Shown piece after piece: positions 35,370-44,729 of a stretch of 64,000 nt of DNA (position 1 is its first letter; each line of letters starts with the position of its first letter). Location of the stretch: positions 558,001 to 622,000 of the forward strand of contig NZ_AP023182.1 of the NCBI RefSeq assembly GCF_013426915.1. The letters run 5' to 3'. Origin of the DNA: Paraburkholderia sp. PGU19 (GTDB lineage: Bacteria; Pseudomonadota; Gammaproteobacteria; Burkholderiales; Burkholderiaceae). The notes under the pieces are model-generated. The model made no database searches and was not told where the DNA came from. It was given only the letters and a program-made list of their open reading frames with translations. The translations under genes were made by a program, and so were the position numbers.

Positions 35370-36554
35370 TCAGTCCCGGCTTGTGAAAACCGTCAATACC
35401 CCCGTGTAGCCGTACAGGTGACTCCTTGCGATCTCGCCGCCGGCGAAGAAGCCCACCAGCGGCACCTCGCCCAGGGCATTCCGCACCGTCTGCAGTTCCG
35501 CATGCCGCGCTCCAAAATGCGGCCCGCCGCGTCCCGCGCAACTGACATACAGCGCGCCCGACAGGTGGGCTGTCGTGCTGCTTTCCAGTTCCGCCCGGAT
35601 CTCCGTCGCAATGCGCACCAGATCTCGCCTGGCGGCCTCGGCATTGCGCGTGCAAAACGCCAGATGCATGCCTGTCTCGATCTGATCCGCAATCGCCAAT
35701 ATCCGGTGCCGGGGATCGACACCGACCAGGTGCCGCACGAACGTATCCGCGCCGAATTTTCCGGGCCATGTCGGCACATCCTCGGCACCGGTGCTCAAGC
35801 CCACCAGCGTGGTCGACAGGGCCTGTGACAGTTCATCAGTTGACAGATCCTCGTCGAGCCCAAGATCCTGCAACACGCAATCGAGCGCGGGCTTGCCGTC
35901 CAGCGTGACCACCAGATTGTGTTCGGCCCGGGTGATGGTACGCACCGGCCCGGCAGGTTGGCAGCCCTGCGTCACACGTGAGATCAGACCGACATCGGGC
36001 CCGAACAGCACGCCGGACAACCCGCCGCTGAACACACCGTCGGCGAAGTGGAGCGGACGGTTTCGCGCCGAGGACAGACCGCCGAAAAGATAGCCTGTGG
36101 TCGTGCGGGCACTCAGTTCTTGCAACAATTCCTGCAGGTCCGGTGTGGTGCCCTCGGCATGAACGAGGGCCGTATGGGCGACGAACCTGGAGGACCCCGC
36201 AGGCAGAGGCTGTTGCCCGGAGAAGAGCCGGAACGACTCCCGCGGCAGCGGCGCGAGCATCAGCGCCAGGGCCGGTTCGTCGATGTACTCGACGCCGCTG
36301 GCGGCCACGCCGACGCCGACCGTACCGACCCAGGCGACGCCTGGGTACGCGCGCCGCAGTTCGTCGAGGATCGCCGCGGACTCGGATGCGTAATAGTCGC
36401 TCAGGTAACACCAGCCGAGCGTGAACTGTGCGGATACGTGTTGCTCTGCCGCACTCGCCGTCATCCGGGTGTCAAGTTGCTGCCGGCACTCGGCGAGCGC
36501 CACTCGCCAATCGGCGTCAGCAGCGTGAGCGTGGACAAACGAAGCGTGGTTCAT
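35370..36554 (-). CDS. FIST-domain signal sensor protein
   Basis: A 394-residue protein from ATG 36554. The N-terminal FIST_N domain includes 'FTLGWCYLSDYYASESAAIL' and 'GTTPDLQELLQELSARTT'. The C-terminal FIST_C domain includes 'ETGMHLAFCTRNAEAARRDL' and 'GALYVSCAGRGGPHFG'. FIST domains are thought to bind small ligands such as amino acids and often pair with signalling proteins. Here no kinase or cyclase domain is fused or adjacent. Confidence 0.85.
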   Translation of the reverse strand: MNHASFVHAHAADADWRVALAECRQQLDTRMTASAAEQHVSAQFTLGWCYLSDYYASESAAILDELRRAYPGVAWVGTVGVGVAASGVEYIDEPALALMLAPLPRESFRLFSGQQPLPAGSSRFVAHTALVHAEGTTPDLQELLQELSARTTTGYLFGGLSSARNRPLHFADGVFSGGLSGVLFGPDVGLISRVTQGCQPAGPVRTITRAEHNLVVTLDGKPALDCVLQDLGLDEDLSTDELSQALSTTLVGLSTGAEDVPTWPGKFGADTFVRHLVGVDPRHRILAIADQIETGMHLAFCTRNAEAARRDLVRIATEIRAELESSTTAHLSGALYVSCAGRGGPHFGARHAELQTVRNALGEVPLVGFFAGGEIARSHLYGYTGVLTVFTSRD

Positions 36555-36920
36555 GGCACAAACCTGCCGAAGGCAACAACACGCCGGCGACGACATCGCG
36601 GTCGAGGTGGCGTTCAGGGAACAAACAATCTGTGATTCAAGGTGTACTCATCGAGCGCTCGAACACAAGAGAGATGGTAACACCCCGGCCCAATGAAGCT
36701 CTGCCCCGCGTCCCTGATTTGAAGACTGCCGGGTGCTACATTACCTATTGAAAAGCAGCGCGCAGCGACGATATCACGAGCGCTTCCGGCTCGCGCGCAG
36801 CTGGACGTTTCACTGGGTTCCCGTCGTCCGGAGCATCGTCGCGCGCGCCACCGGCGTAGCAGCACTTGCGTCGTGCATCTCCAGGCTCCACTGACTGCCG
36901 GACTTCGAGGGATCACCACC
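36555..36920. other. Divergent intergenic stretch
   Basis: About 365 bases between the divergently transcribed FIST and DUF29 genes. It should contain both promoters. No recognisable gene, repeat or regulator site. Confidence 0.4.
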
Positions 36921-37370
36921 ATGACAAGTTACGATCAGGACATTATCGCGTGGGCCCGGGAACAGGCAGCGCTGCTGCGCGCCGGGCGGTTTGAGGAAAT
37001 CGACGTCAAGCACATCGCCGATGAAATTGAGGACGTGGCCAGAGATGAAGTGCGTGACATGACGCACCGCATAGCGAGCCTTACCGTTTGGCTTCTCAGG
37101 TGGAAGTACCAAGAGTTGCGCTCGCCGAGCCTGCATTCGATGATCCGCGTGCAGCGCGAGCGGCTGAAGGCGCAGCTGAGGGGCACGCCCAGCCCGAAGT
37201 TAAGCCTCGCCGATGACGAGTGGATCAAGGATGTGTGGGCCGACGCCCGCCAGCAAGCGAGCAGGGAGACGAGTATCGGGTTTGCGTTCTTGCCTGAGCG
37301 CTGCCCGTGGGCGATGGAGCAGGGCCTCGATCCGATGTTCTGGCCGGACCAGGGCAGGCGCGCGCAATGA
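36921..37370 (+). CDS. DUF29 family protein
   Basis: A 149-residue helical protein with the DUF29 hallmarks: 'YDQDIIAWAREQAALLRAGR' at the start, 'HIADEIEDVARDEVRDM' and a central helix 'ASLTVWLLRWKYQ'. The function is unknown; these genes are found mostly in cyanobacteria and proteobacteria, often in variable regions. The ATG 36921 follows a GAGG. Confidence 0.85.
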   Translation: MTSYDQDIIAWAREQAALLRAGRFEEIDVKHIADEIEDVARDEVRDMTHRIASLTVWLLRWKYQELRSPSLHSMIRVQRERLKAQLRGTPSPKLSLADDEWIKDVWADARQQASRETSIGFAFLPERCPWAMEQGLDPMFWPDQGRRAQ

Positions 37371-37535
37371 GAGCACCCCGGTGGATCGGGACTTCTCCGC
37401 TGCGCCACTGAACCGGCGGCATTACTGCGTGCCGGCGGGGCACAGGAATCGACCGCCTGAACATCACCGCGGAACTTGAATCGATCGACGCGGCGAGAGG
37501 CGGGACTATGACCAGTTCGATGATGGGGACGTGGA

Positions 37536-37778
37536 ATGAGCAAGAGCCTGTGGACGTATGAAGAAGTGACCGCTGCGGTCGAGGAAGAGATCAAGCTCCA
37601 ACTCAGGAAAGCTGATTCAGTGTTGTCCGAGGTAACGCGCAGCACGTATCGCGACTACGCCTTCGGTGCATATCTCGCATGGGAAGCGGTCACGCGGACG
37701 TGTATGACGGAACAGCGTTTTGCCGAAGCCAGGCGTCTTGCCAACATGGTCGAGTTCCCGAATTCCGAACGCCCATGA
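37536..37778 (+). CDS. Small hypothetical protein
   Basis: An 80-residue, mostly helical, charged protein ('TAAVEEEIKLQLRKADSVL'). GGGGA lies upstream of ATG 37536. I do not recognise the family. It is 165 bases after the DUF29 gene, in the same direction. Confidence 0.5.
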   Translation: MSKSLWTYEEVTAAVEEEIKLQLRKADSVLSEVTRSTYRDYAFGAYLAWEAVTRTCMTEQRFAEARRLANMVEFPNSERP

Positions 37779-37992
37779 TCCATCCAGAAAACGTTGGGTA
37801 TCCCCTCGTTGAATGGTTGACGACGTCTCACACGTTCCAGCGCGTTTCGGCGGGGCGCTTGACAACGCGCTGGCTGGTCCTGGGCAACCGGATGTCGTGA
37901 AGGCGACAAAACATAACGACTGGGTTGGGCACATTGATGAGACCTGATGGCAGGAGGCGATCTGCTTCCTGCTTACGCCATACCATTGAGAT

Positions 37993-38334
37993 ATGAAATC
38001 CAGCACTGTCACGCGCAAACACGAACACTTCTATGTCCTTGACGAGAAGAACACGCCTGTCGAGGTATTTGACCGCGGCGAATGGTCGCGCTGGATGTCT
38101 GGGAACGAACAGATCTTTCGCCGCACGTTGCTGGAAGAATCCGGTGTGACAATCACGACCCGCTTCCGCGGTGTGTCCGGAACCAGTAAGGGGGAGGTCC
38201 GGCTGTTCGTGACGCGCATTGCCGGCATGCAACCGCGGGACAACGAGAGCTACGGAGCACGTACCCTCGATGAGGCGCTGGAGCAGCATGAGCGCATCGT
38301 ACAGAAAATCCTCCTGATGCTGACCAGGCGGTGA
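37993..38334 (+). CDS. Small hypothetical protein
   Basis: A 113-residue protein with a beta-rich N-terminal half ('HEHFYVLDEKNTPVEVFDR'; 'VTITTRFRGVSGTSKGEVRL') and a C-terminal helix ('TLDEALEQHERIVQKILLML'). Codon use is consistent with a real gene. I do not recognise a family or function. Confidence 0.5.
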   Translation: MKSSTVTRKHEHFYVLDEKNTPVEVFDRGEWSRWMSGNEQIFRRTLLEESGVTITTRFRGVSGTSKGEVRLFVTRIAGMQPRDNESYGARTLDEALEQHERIVQKILLMLTRR

Positions 38335-38358
38335 GCAGACCGCGCCAAAGTGGGGGCT

Positions 38359-38640
38359 CTATGCTGCGATATGATGAGTGCAGTAGTAGCCTGCGGGCGT
38401 CGGATACCATCGCTCGGAGCATGATCGTAACTGGTCATTCAGGACGGCCGTCCTCGGCCGCAGAAGGCCCTGAGCATGAGTTGGTCGCCACGCCTCTGCT
38501 GCCGCTTCACAAAGCGCTACGACCGCCGACGGAGCGAAGCTGGACATGATCGGCCCGCCATGACGGTAGCGGTCCCCGTAGTTCACGATAAAGCGCTGGT
38601 CGTTCTCGAGGTAACCGATGAAATCATCCAGTCTGGCCAC
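38359..38640 (-). pseudogene. ISKra4-like transposase C-terminal fragment
   Basis: The minus frame reads 'LDDFIGYLENDQRFIVNYGD', 'YRHGGPIMSSFAPSAV', and near its end 'AVLNDQLRSCSERWYP'. These match the end of transposases of the ISKra4-type group (xxVNYGxRYRxGxPISxSxxESxV ... VLNDxL). The middle is scrambled and the catalytic core is missing. Confidence 0.6.
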
Positions 38641-39389
38641 CAGTTAGCCTGCTCGGGACTGCATGCCGCGTCGAGTTCCCAACCCAGCTTTCTCGGGAAT
38701 CAGGAGTCGCCGCCAGACCGGCGCGCTGACGCCGTGCAGACTGATTCGCAACTGGAGGATGGACGTCGCTTCGGAAGGTCGGAGCCACTATAAACTCTCC
38801 CTCCGCCCATACGCAGGCCAAAATTTAGCCCCGCTTTGGCGCGGTCTCCAAATGCGGAACCCCGATCTTGACTCTCGGGGGAAGTCCTTGCAAACACTAT
38901 CGGTCATGAACGGTCCTTCGAGCAGGCTGGTGATCTCTCATGGTAACGTCGGATTCATATCCCTCTACGAACGTTCTCTACCTGCTAATGACAGGTAGAC
39001 ATGGCCAAACCATTAAACCATTGGCTCCTCCCGTATCTCTTCATTTCCGAATAAATGGTCGAAGAAAAGAGGCGGAGACCATAAAAAGGTCCTGGGATTC
39101 GGGAATTCATGGGACGGGCGTCCAAGGCGATCATGCAGCGAAAAGATTGCTACAGCATCGCCGCGAGCTCGCCCATTCCTGTCCCCGTATGAGCTGTTGC
39201 GGGGACTGGGTCGCGACCTTCTCTCGTCGCCGCCGGGTGCGCTCACGGCAAGGTGATTTTGCGGGTGATTTCGGCCGTGACGTTGGGACGCGTGGCTGTG
39301 CCAAATATCGGGTGGAAGGTCGCGGGTGCGCTAACAACCAGGCCCATGTAATCGACGAGGAAATGGCCACGCGCCACGGGAGCGTCAAG
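38641..39389. other. Degenerate stretch, nothing recognised
   Basis: About 750 bases between two relics. All frames contain frequent stops or biased composition. No domain, RNA gene or IS end could be assigned. Confidence 0.4.
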
Positions 39390-39626
39390 CAAACATGTAC
39401 CGCGGTGAATTGCTGGAATTCGGCCCACATTTATGTGTTGGCGCTCCCAGTCGAAAGATGGGCGGACTACTTCGCTCGCAATCAGGTCCGCGTATCGCCG
39501 AAGCGCGGCGGCATTCGAATTTCATTTGCCATGTTCAATACGGTGGAAGACGTTGACCAGGTCGCCGAAATTATCCGTAAAGGGCTGAACGAAGAGAAGC
39601 CCGCAGCAACGGCTCAAGTCGACTGA
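39390..39626 (+). pseudogene. Class V aminotransferase C-terminal fragment
   Basis: The frame ending at 39626 reads 'AHIYVLALPVERWADYFARN', then 'VRVSPKRGGIRISFAMFNTV' and 'EDVDQVAEIIRKGL'. This is the C-terminal small domain of a class V (kynureninase/SufS-like) PLP enzyme. The PLP-lysine domain is not present upstream, so it is a tail. Confidence 0.55.
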
Positions 39627-39814
39627 CGAAAGAGCCACTCGCGCGACTTCACACTGTGATGGAGTGAAGATACTCCCCGTCGCGTCGCGCGAGTGCTACG
39701 CCGGTCGCTCTTTTGCGGTGGCTCTATGGATGTTGACAGATATCCCCTGTCCGACGTGGTTCGACAACTAATGATTGAACACCCGCCAGGAGCATTGCTC
39801 CCCTGAGCACTTGG

Positions 39815-39961
39815 CTACCCGAATTCCTGCAACGAATCCTGCTTCTTCGCAAGTCGAGCCACCGGCGCATCCGGCCGACCTGTCTTGGTCAAACAGCTCA
39901 AGGCTTCGAGCATGTCCCCGACGTGAAGCAGCAGTTCTCGTCTATCGAATCGGTCGTCCAT
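39815..39961 (-). pseudogene. Truncated copy of the unknown family at 53975-54496
   Basis: From ATG 39961 (GGAGA upstream) it reads 'MDDRFDRRELLLHVGDMLEA' and continues for 48 residues to a TAG at 39815. The full gene at 53975-54496 starts 'MDDRFDRRELLLHLGDMLEA' and stays similar up to residue ~45. Even the ribosome-site region is alike. The 3' two thirds are missing here. Confidence 0.75.
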
Positions 39962-40061
39962 CGCAGTATCTCCGGTCATCGCGTCCTTGGCTGAGCGTAA
40001 GGTCTGGTGTGCCGGTAAAATAGGGGCTCACCTGTCCATCCAGAGACTGACTAACGTCCGC

Positions 40062-40805
40062 ATGACTGTCGACCTGCACGCGCGCCATTCACTGCTGTCT
40101 AAGCCGCTTGCCACGCCGTTGCCGCTTGAGGTCCGGCCCGGAGGTGCGGTTCTTGAGTGTGAGCGCGGCGGCCGCCGATATGTCGTCTACTGCGGGCACC
40201 ATGAAAATTCATCGCCCCATGCTTCGGCCCGCTTACTGCGAAAGAAGCTGCGTGATGCGCGCGAGCAGGATGAGACGAGCTGCGAGGCAGCGCCTCTTTC
40301 GGGCCAAAGTCTGTCAGAGCAACACAGTGCATGGTCCTCTGTGACCGAGGGGGAAGATTGCGGAGACGGCGAGTCCGTCGCCGGTTGCGCGCGGTTCGGG
40401 TACCAGCTCGTCGCGTATGCTGGTCGCTCACCGGTGGGCTACTGCACCTTCGTAGTCCGTATCGAGGACGCCACCACCGGACAGCGTCCATCGATTGAAA
40501 TTGAGGTGCTTGAAATCTGGGTCATGCCTCAGCATCGCGGCGTTGGTGTCGGGGCCGCACTCGCCGAGTCCGTTGCTCAGCTGGCGGTAGCTGGGCTCCT
40601 TGAACTCGAGTTCCGTCTTTCGCACCAGCGCAAGGCGACGCACTTCAGTATTGCCGTTTTAGCGGATATTCACTCGTCATCTGGCGCGCACTTCCTTCAC
40701 CTTACCGTCAACTTCCTTCGCGCGAAGATTGACGAACTTGGCGTCCTGTTCTCGAGCGGGCTTCAGCACGTACTCTTTGACGACATTGAGCTGGAGCTAC
40801 GCTAG
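40062..40805 (+). CDS. GNAT-type acetyltransferase-like protein
   Basis: About 247 residues. The N-terminal ~110 residues are of unknown type ('RPGGAVLECERGGRRYVVYC'). The C-terminal part holds a GNAT fold with 'IEVLEIWVMPQHRGVGVGAA', including the acetyl-CoA loop RGVGVG. The final ~80 residues ('LRAKIDELGVLFSSGLQHVL') are atypical. The start is uncertain; the frame is open upstream to 39987. The substrate is unknown. Confidence 0.6.
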   Translation: MTVDLHARHSLLSKPLATPLPLEVRPGGAVLECERGGRRYVVYCGHHENSSPHASARLLRKKLRDAREQDETSCEAAPLSGQSLSEQHSAWSSVTEGEDCGDGESVAGCARFGYQLVAYAGRSPVGYCTFVVRIEDATTGQRPSIEIEVLEIWVMPQHRGVGVGAALAESVAQLAVAGLLELEFRLSHQRKATHFSIAVLADIHSSSGAHFLHLTVNFLRAKIDELGVLFSSGLQHVLFDDIELELR

Positions 40806-40878
40806 TTCCGGTGCCCCTTCTTTGCGCGGATTCCGCCTGGCTATACGAGCCACACAGGAGCCACAAAGGGAGGTTGTC

Positions 40879-41310
40879 GTGATTGAACAGATTCTCGCGT
40901 ATTGCGGTCCGTACCAGGCGGCCAATATTGACGACCTCCGCGGCCATAAAGGCGAGGGGTTCGAGTGCGTGCTGCTCAAGGGTGAGCGTGTTATTGGCAC
41001 CGGCACCAGATGGGCAAACGACGAGCCGATTAGACTCGATATCCCGACAGAAAACCGGGATGACCTGCTCGCGCACGCGAAGGCGAAACACCCGGACGTG
41101 CAATACGAGCCGGAAGGAATCTTCATGGGCAAGCTTTGGCATTTCGTTGAGGTAAGCGGAAGATGTCGTAACGTCTCTCTTTTTTCTGACTTCATAGACT
41201 TAGAGAGCCAAAAACGCGCAAAGCTCACATCTTCATATTCGTTGCGTAACAGACCAGCCGCCGGCAGAAGTGGCGGCCGCCGAACATGGCCGGTGCATCA
41301 TCCCCTTTAA
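40879..41310 (+). CDS. Hypothetical protein running into a SRAP relic
   Basis: GTG 40879, with GGGAGG upstream, opens a ~95-residue domain ('IEQILAYCGPYQAANIDDLR', then 'DIPTENRDDLLAHAKAKHPD'). I do not recognise it. After 'LWHFVEVSGRC' the frame loses protein character and overlaps, in another phase, the SRAP fragment. The original gene probably ended near 41170 and was fused by deletion. Confidence 0.4.
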   Translation: MIEQILAYCGPYQAANIDDLRGHKGEGFECVLLKGERVIGTGTRWANDEPIRLDIPTENRDDLLAHAKAKHPDVQYEPEGIFMGKLWHFVEVSGRCRNVSLFSDFIDLESQKRAKLTSSYSLRNRPAAGRSGGRRTWPVHHPL

Positions 41311-41422
41311 GCCGGAAAGCGTTGACACGTGGCTAAATTCGAATGGGTCGGACCTGGCGGCGCAGTATGCGATACTGGACGACAGAGACCGGCCATACTA
41401 CGCGCATCGGCTGGCTGCGTGA
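41246..41422 (+). pseudogene. SRAP (YedK/HMCES-like) peptidase C-terminal fragment
   Basis: Frame 2 reads 'VTDQPPAEVAAAEHGRCIIP', then 'FKPESVDTWLNSNGSDLAAQ' and 'YAILDDRDRPYYAHRLAA' before a TGA. This resembles the C-terminal end of SOS-response-associated peptidases that shield abasic sites. The catalytic Cys2 end is missing. Confidence 0.55.
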
Positions 41423-41782
41423 CCGCTCGCAATCATCGGCAGCTGATGAATGGACCTTTGGATTCAACCCTGCGCGCGCTGTGCTGATCTCCACGGGAAG
41501 GTGGCCGCTGAGCCTCCGTACCAAGACCTCACGCTCAACGGTGCTGGCGCGGCAAAGGATGCGCGAGTGGAAGAGCACCGCACCTGTGTTCGATGCCGCG
41601 GGGGGTTGCGAGAATTCTTGCCGGACCCCCGACGCGGTAGATTTGGATGTTACTGAAAGCCGGCCAGCATTAACGCAACCCTTGCTCGAACTTGTGAGAG
41701 CGCGACTGCACTCAGGATTTTCTCAAATCAGAAGGAGGCTGCGATGGGTGCAGTGTGGGAGAATCGTGTGATGGCGCCATGA
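41423..41782. other. Degenerate stretch, nothing recognised
   Basis: About 360 bases between two relics. An open frame 41343-41771 (+) exists but contains no family signature apart from its overlap with the SRAP fragment. Confidence 0.35.
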
Positions 41783-42019
41783 CGTTCAACGAGGAAAACG
41801 CAGTGCTTTGAGGCATTTCCTTACTCCATAACCTGCGCCTTTCTTGGGAAGGAAGTGCCATCTGCGAAGGAAAATCGAACTCAGCGCCGAAGAGTTCTTG
41901 AAGATGCGGGAATTGAAACAACGCCGCCGAGGTCTATCGACGAGGCAGCACTGTGCGCTTTGACAGCAAGTTTCCTACTTGAAGGGTGTGTCGTTGCGTA
42001 CGGCGATGAGCTAGGGTAG
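41783..42019 (+). pseudogene. C-terminal fragment, possibly DUF429-like
   Basis: An uninterrupted 78-codon frame without a start codon reads 'CFEAFPYSITCAFLGKEVPS', 'RTQRRRVLEDAGIETTPP' and 'DEAALCALTASFLLEG', ending 'VAYGDELG'. The order 'E-xxP ... K ... RRxxLExAGI ... DAALCALTA' resembles the end of DUF429 (RNase-H-like) proteins. The identification is tentative. Confidence 0.35.
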
Positions 42020-42113
42020 CCGACGCGCCAAGTATCCGCGGTTTCAGCACACCTTGGAGTGCACGCACAAGCGACCGCGGTCCAATCACGGCAATAACGT
42101 TGTAGGGGAACTC

Positions 42114-42788
42114 GTGCGTCTGAGACGACATCTAGCATTGCTGTTGCCATTGGTAGCTTTAGGCTCATCTGGAGCATGGGCGCGCGATATTCAATGTGCG
42201 ACCACCCGACAACCGGCTGAGCGCGTCATATGCGACCACGCCATCCTGAACAATGAATACGACGATATCTTCGCGCAGCAGCAGGCTCTGCTGAGAAGTG
42301 GGAAGCTCTCGCCCGAACAACTCGCTCAGTGGAGACAATCGCGGAGCACCTGCACCGACGTCCACTGCATCGACAGCGTATTTGCTCGCTGGAAGGCGAT
42401 GGCCAAGTCTGTCGAAACCAATTCTCGCACTGCAGTGGCTCCGGCTATAGCTTCCGTGACTGCTATGGCTCCGGTAGGACCCACTTCCGACGTAGTTCCC
42501 GAACCAAGTCCACAGGCATCCCCGACCTCGGAAGCATCCCTCGTGCAGCGGGGGAGTGCCGCTGGCATCGCGCTGCCGCAGCCTGTCGCTGGTCATGCCT
42601 CTGTGCCAGCGGTCGCTTCTGCTGCTTTCAGCGTGAGCAATCCGCGCGGCGCGACTGGCATGAGCGTCGGCCTGATGGCGGTCGTGTTTGTCGCGATTGG
42701 ATGCAGCGTACTCTTCTATCGCCGAAGGAGGAGCGGTGGAAGCACCGGGGAAGCACCAAGAAGTGTTCGCAGCAGGGACAAGCCCTGA
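42114..42788 (+). CDS. LprI-like N-terminal domain protein with C-terminal membrane anchor
   Basis: A 224-residue protein from GTG 42114 (AGGGGA upstream). A signal peptide ('LRRHLALLLPLVALGSSGAWA') is followed by a lysozyme-inhibitor LprI-type domain with four Cys ('IQCATTRQPAERVICDHA ... STCTDVHCID'). Then come a Pro/Ser/Val-rich linker and a C-terminal helix ('GMSVGLMAVVFVAIGCSVLF') with an Arg-rich end. It would face the periplasm and be tethered to the inner membrane. LprI family members inhibit lysozyme; activity here is an inference. Confidence 0.7.
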   Translation: MRLRRHLALLLPLVALGSSGAWARDIQCATTRQPAERVICDHAILNNEYDDIFAQQQALLRSGKLSPEQLAQWRQSRSTCTDVHCIDSVFARWKAMAKSVETNSRTAVAPAIASVTAMAPVGPTSDVVPEPSPQASPTSEASLVQRGSAAGIALPQPVAGHASVPAVASAAFSVSNPRGATGMSVGLMAVVFVAIGCSVLFYRRRRSGGSTGEAPRSVRSRDKP

Positions 42789-42804
42789 GCGGACGGTGCG
42801 GTAG

Positions 42805-43147
42805 GACCTTGCTTATGCTGCCGTCCGGTACGACTACCTGAAGGCAGAAGCCGCTCGAGCTCTTACACTTCGCGTGTTCAACATGCTCGCGGCGAGCGGA
42901 ATCCTTTTCATTGAGATTTTTCTGACGGGCATCCCGGACGCCGGCTTCATGGAAGCGGCAATGGATTGGTAGCTTATTTACCGGGGAGAAAAACAAATCC
43001 AGGCAATCCTGTCCGGTATCGTCGACTCGGACATCGCTTCAATACAGCAATATCGTGACCTCGAGAACAACATTACTTTTCTCGAAGTGTGGAGGAATTT
43101 ACGGCAGGCTAACTTGTCAACGGAAAGCGGTGGTTCGGCCTATAAAA
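42805..43147 (+). other. Possible relic: open frame with an internal TAG
   Basis: After a TAG at 42802 the frame reads 'DLAYAAVRYDYLKAEAARAL' and 'RVFNMLAASGILFIEIFLTG' to a TAG at 42970-42972. It then continues in the same phase with 'GEKQIQAILSGIVDSDIASI' and 'LENNITFLEVWRNLRQ'. The sequence has protein character and relatively low GC. No start codon or known family was found, so I treat it as a decayed gene of unknown origin. Confidence 0.3.
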
Positions 43148-43169
43148 AGGCCCGCTCGAAAGCGGGCCT
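43148..43169 (-). terminator. Rho-independent terminator of the HU gene
   Basis: AGGCCCGCT (43148-43156) pairs perfectly with AGCGGGCCT (43161-43169) across CGAA. On the minus strand it is followed by a run of five T (43148-43144). It lies about 20 bases past the HU stop codon. Confidence 0.9.
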
Positions 43170-43190
43170 CTACTATTCGCGACGCGGTGC

Positions 43191-43610
43191 TCAGGCAGCT
43201 GCATCCTTCAGCTTCTTCAGCGCACGCACCTTCAGGCGTACGGTCGCCGGCTTGGCGTCAAACCAGCGCTCTTCACCCGTGAACGGGTCCTTGCCGAAAC
43301 GCTTCTTTTTCGCCGGAACTTGCTGGACGCCAATCTTGAGCAGGCCCGACAGCGTGAATTCGCCGGCCCCCTTCTTGTGAACAGAACCCAGGATGGTGTC
43401 TTCCAGAGCCGCAAGGATGGCCTTCGCTTGCTTCGGCTCAACACCGGCCTGAGTTGCCACGTGAGCAGCAAGTGAGGTCTTCGTGAACGTATCTTTCAGC
43501 GGTTTGAGCGTTGTTACTGTTGCTGCAGCCTTCTTCGTCGGAGCAGCTTTGGGAGCTGCCGATTTGGTTGCAGGCTTTTTTGTTGCGGGCTTCGCGGCTT
43601 TTGTTGCCAT
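43191..43610 (-). CDS. HU-family DNA-binding protein with Lys/Ala/Pro N-terminal tail
   Basis: A 139-residue protein. Residues 1-35 form a basic tail ('ATKAAKPATKKPATKSAAPK'). Residues ~40-139 form an HU/IHF fold ('TKTSLAAHVATQAGVEPKQA', 'HKKGAGEFTLSGLLKIGVQQ'), with the DNA-clamping arm 'GKDPFTGEERWFDAKPATVR'. Such tailed HU proteins are typical of Burkholderiales. The gene is monocistronic with its own terminator. The basic tail may add non-specific DNA contacts. Confidence 0.92.
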   Translation of the reverse strand: MATKAAKPATKKPATKSAAPKAAPTKKAAATVTTLKPLKDTFTKTSLAAHVATQAGVEPKQAKAILAALEDTILGSVHKKGAGEFTLSGLLKIGVQQVPAKKKRFGKDPFTGEERWFDAKPATVRLKVRALKKLKDAAA

Positions 43611-43921
43611 TTGCGTCCTCTTTCTGGATTAGGAGAGTCGCTTAAGACGAAACACCCCTGAGCACTGAGCGCTCGGCACATGCACCGTCGTAAGCTGTGG
43701 CTAGCGTAGCAACGGCCTATTTGCAATGCAAGCAGAATAGCTCCTGAAACTGGGGATTTTGATGAGATTTTGGTCCTCGCCTATTGATTGCTTGCGACAG
43801 AAAGGAGCCGTGTGGCGGTGCGTACTGACGACCGATGAGTTCGAGTAGTAGGTGGGTTTCTCGCTACGGACAGGAATTCGATGTAGAGGCCGGCCCGATT
43901 GTCGACGCCTACGTGGTGTTA
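43611..43921. other. Upstream region of the HU gene
   Basis: About 310 bases between the HU start and the next minus-strand gene's stop. 43730-43800 is AT-rich and is the likely HU promoter area. No gene is visible. Confidence 0.4.
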
Positions 43922-44251
43922 TTAACTCTCCGCGCCGACTTGGCGAGCCAGTCTGAGCGCTTGCTGGGGCAAAATCACATAGAGTCCGACGATAACGCCT
44001 GCAAGGAGATTTAATGCAAACGCGAGAATCTGATGGTCATGCTGAATGGAATGGACGACAAGCGCGACAGGCGCAGTAAACAAGACGGACCATCCGAAGC
44101 TGGAAAGCCCTAGCATCGTTGCGCCCCATAGACGAAGTTTGGCGGGGGTCGGGAGTCCATGAGATGCGAAGCCTCGCCTAACCATGTAGCCAACGATAGG
44201 TAGCATCAGTGCAAACGTCGCTAACGTGACAGCAAGTAGTGGCATAAGCAT
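43922..44251 (-). CDS. Small hypothetical membrane protein
   Basis: About 110 residues from ATG 44251. Three hydrophobic helices: 'MLMPLLAVTLATFALMLPIV', 'FGWSVLFTAPVALVVHS' and 'ILAFALNLLAGVIVGLYVIL'. The start is uncertain because the frame remains open upstream to 44422, without protein character. No named family recognised. The 44252-44539 interval is intergenic and should hold the promoters of this gene and of the divergent cyclase gene. Confidence 0.5.
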   Translation of the reverse strand: MLMPLLAVTLATFALMLPIVGYMVRRGFASHGLPTPAKLRLWGATMLGLSSFGWSVLFTAPVALVVHSIQHDHQILAFALNLLAGVIVGLYVILPQQALRLARQVGAES

Positions 44252-44729
44252 GGCCGTTTTCAGCGGCTGGCCATGATGCCACCCAGACGGGCACCGCCAC
44301 GAGCATTTGTCTCCACACGCAAGACCACCAGACAGCCAGCCGCTTGCCGAACCCCATTGGCGGATACAGCAAAAAACAATGGGGGCTTCGTACGCATGCG
44401 TGTCGGCCGACACTTGGCTCAAACGTTAAACCAATCCAATATGGATTGTCTCCTGCAGCGGGCTCAAGTTATGGGATTTTCGGCCGTTATGCCGTACTTC
44501 CGAGAGACTCACTGTCAAGAAAAAAATAAGGCGGCACAGATGGCTGAAGTAGAGGTACGTAAGGTCGCCAACAAAGCTGGCGTCGTCAAATCGAATCTTG
44601 AAGCCAATGTGCTACGACAGATGCTTTGCCGCGGCGAACTCTGGACACTAATCCGCGTTGGCCTTGTTGGCCTAGTACAACATCCCGCAAATATCTTGAA
44701 TAATTAAACGATTTGGCTATTATGCCGGG

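Noticed and set aside
39987..40061. Upstream extension of the GNAT-type gene to 39987
   Set aside because: The added 25 residues show no family-like pattern and lie in the leader of the truncated minus-strand gene.
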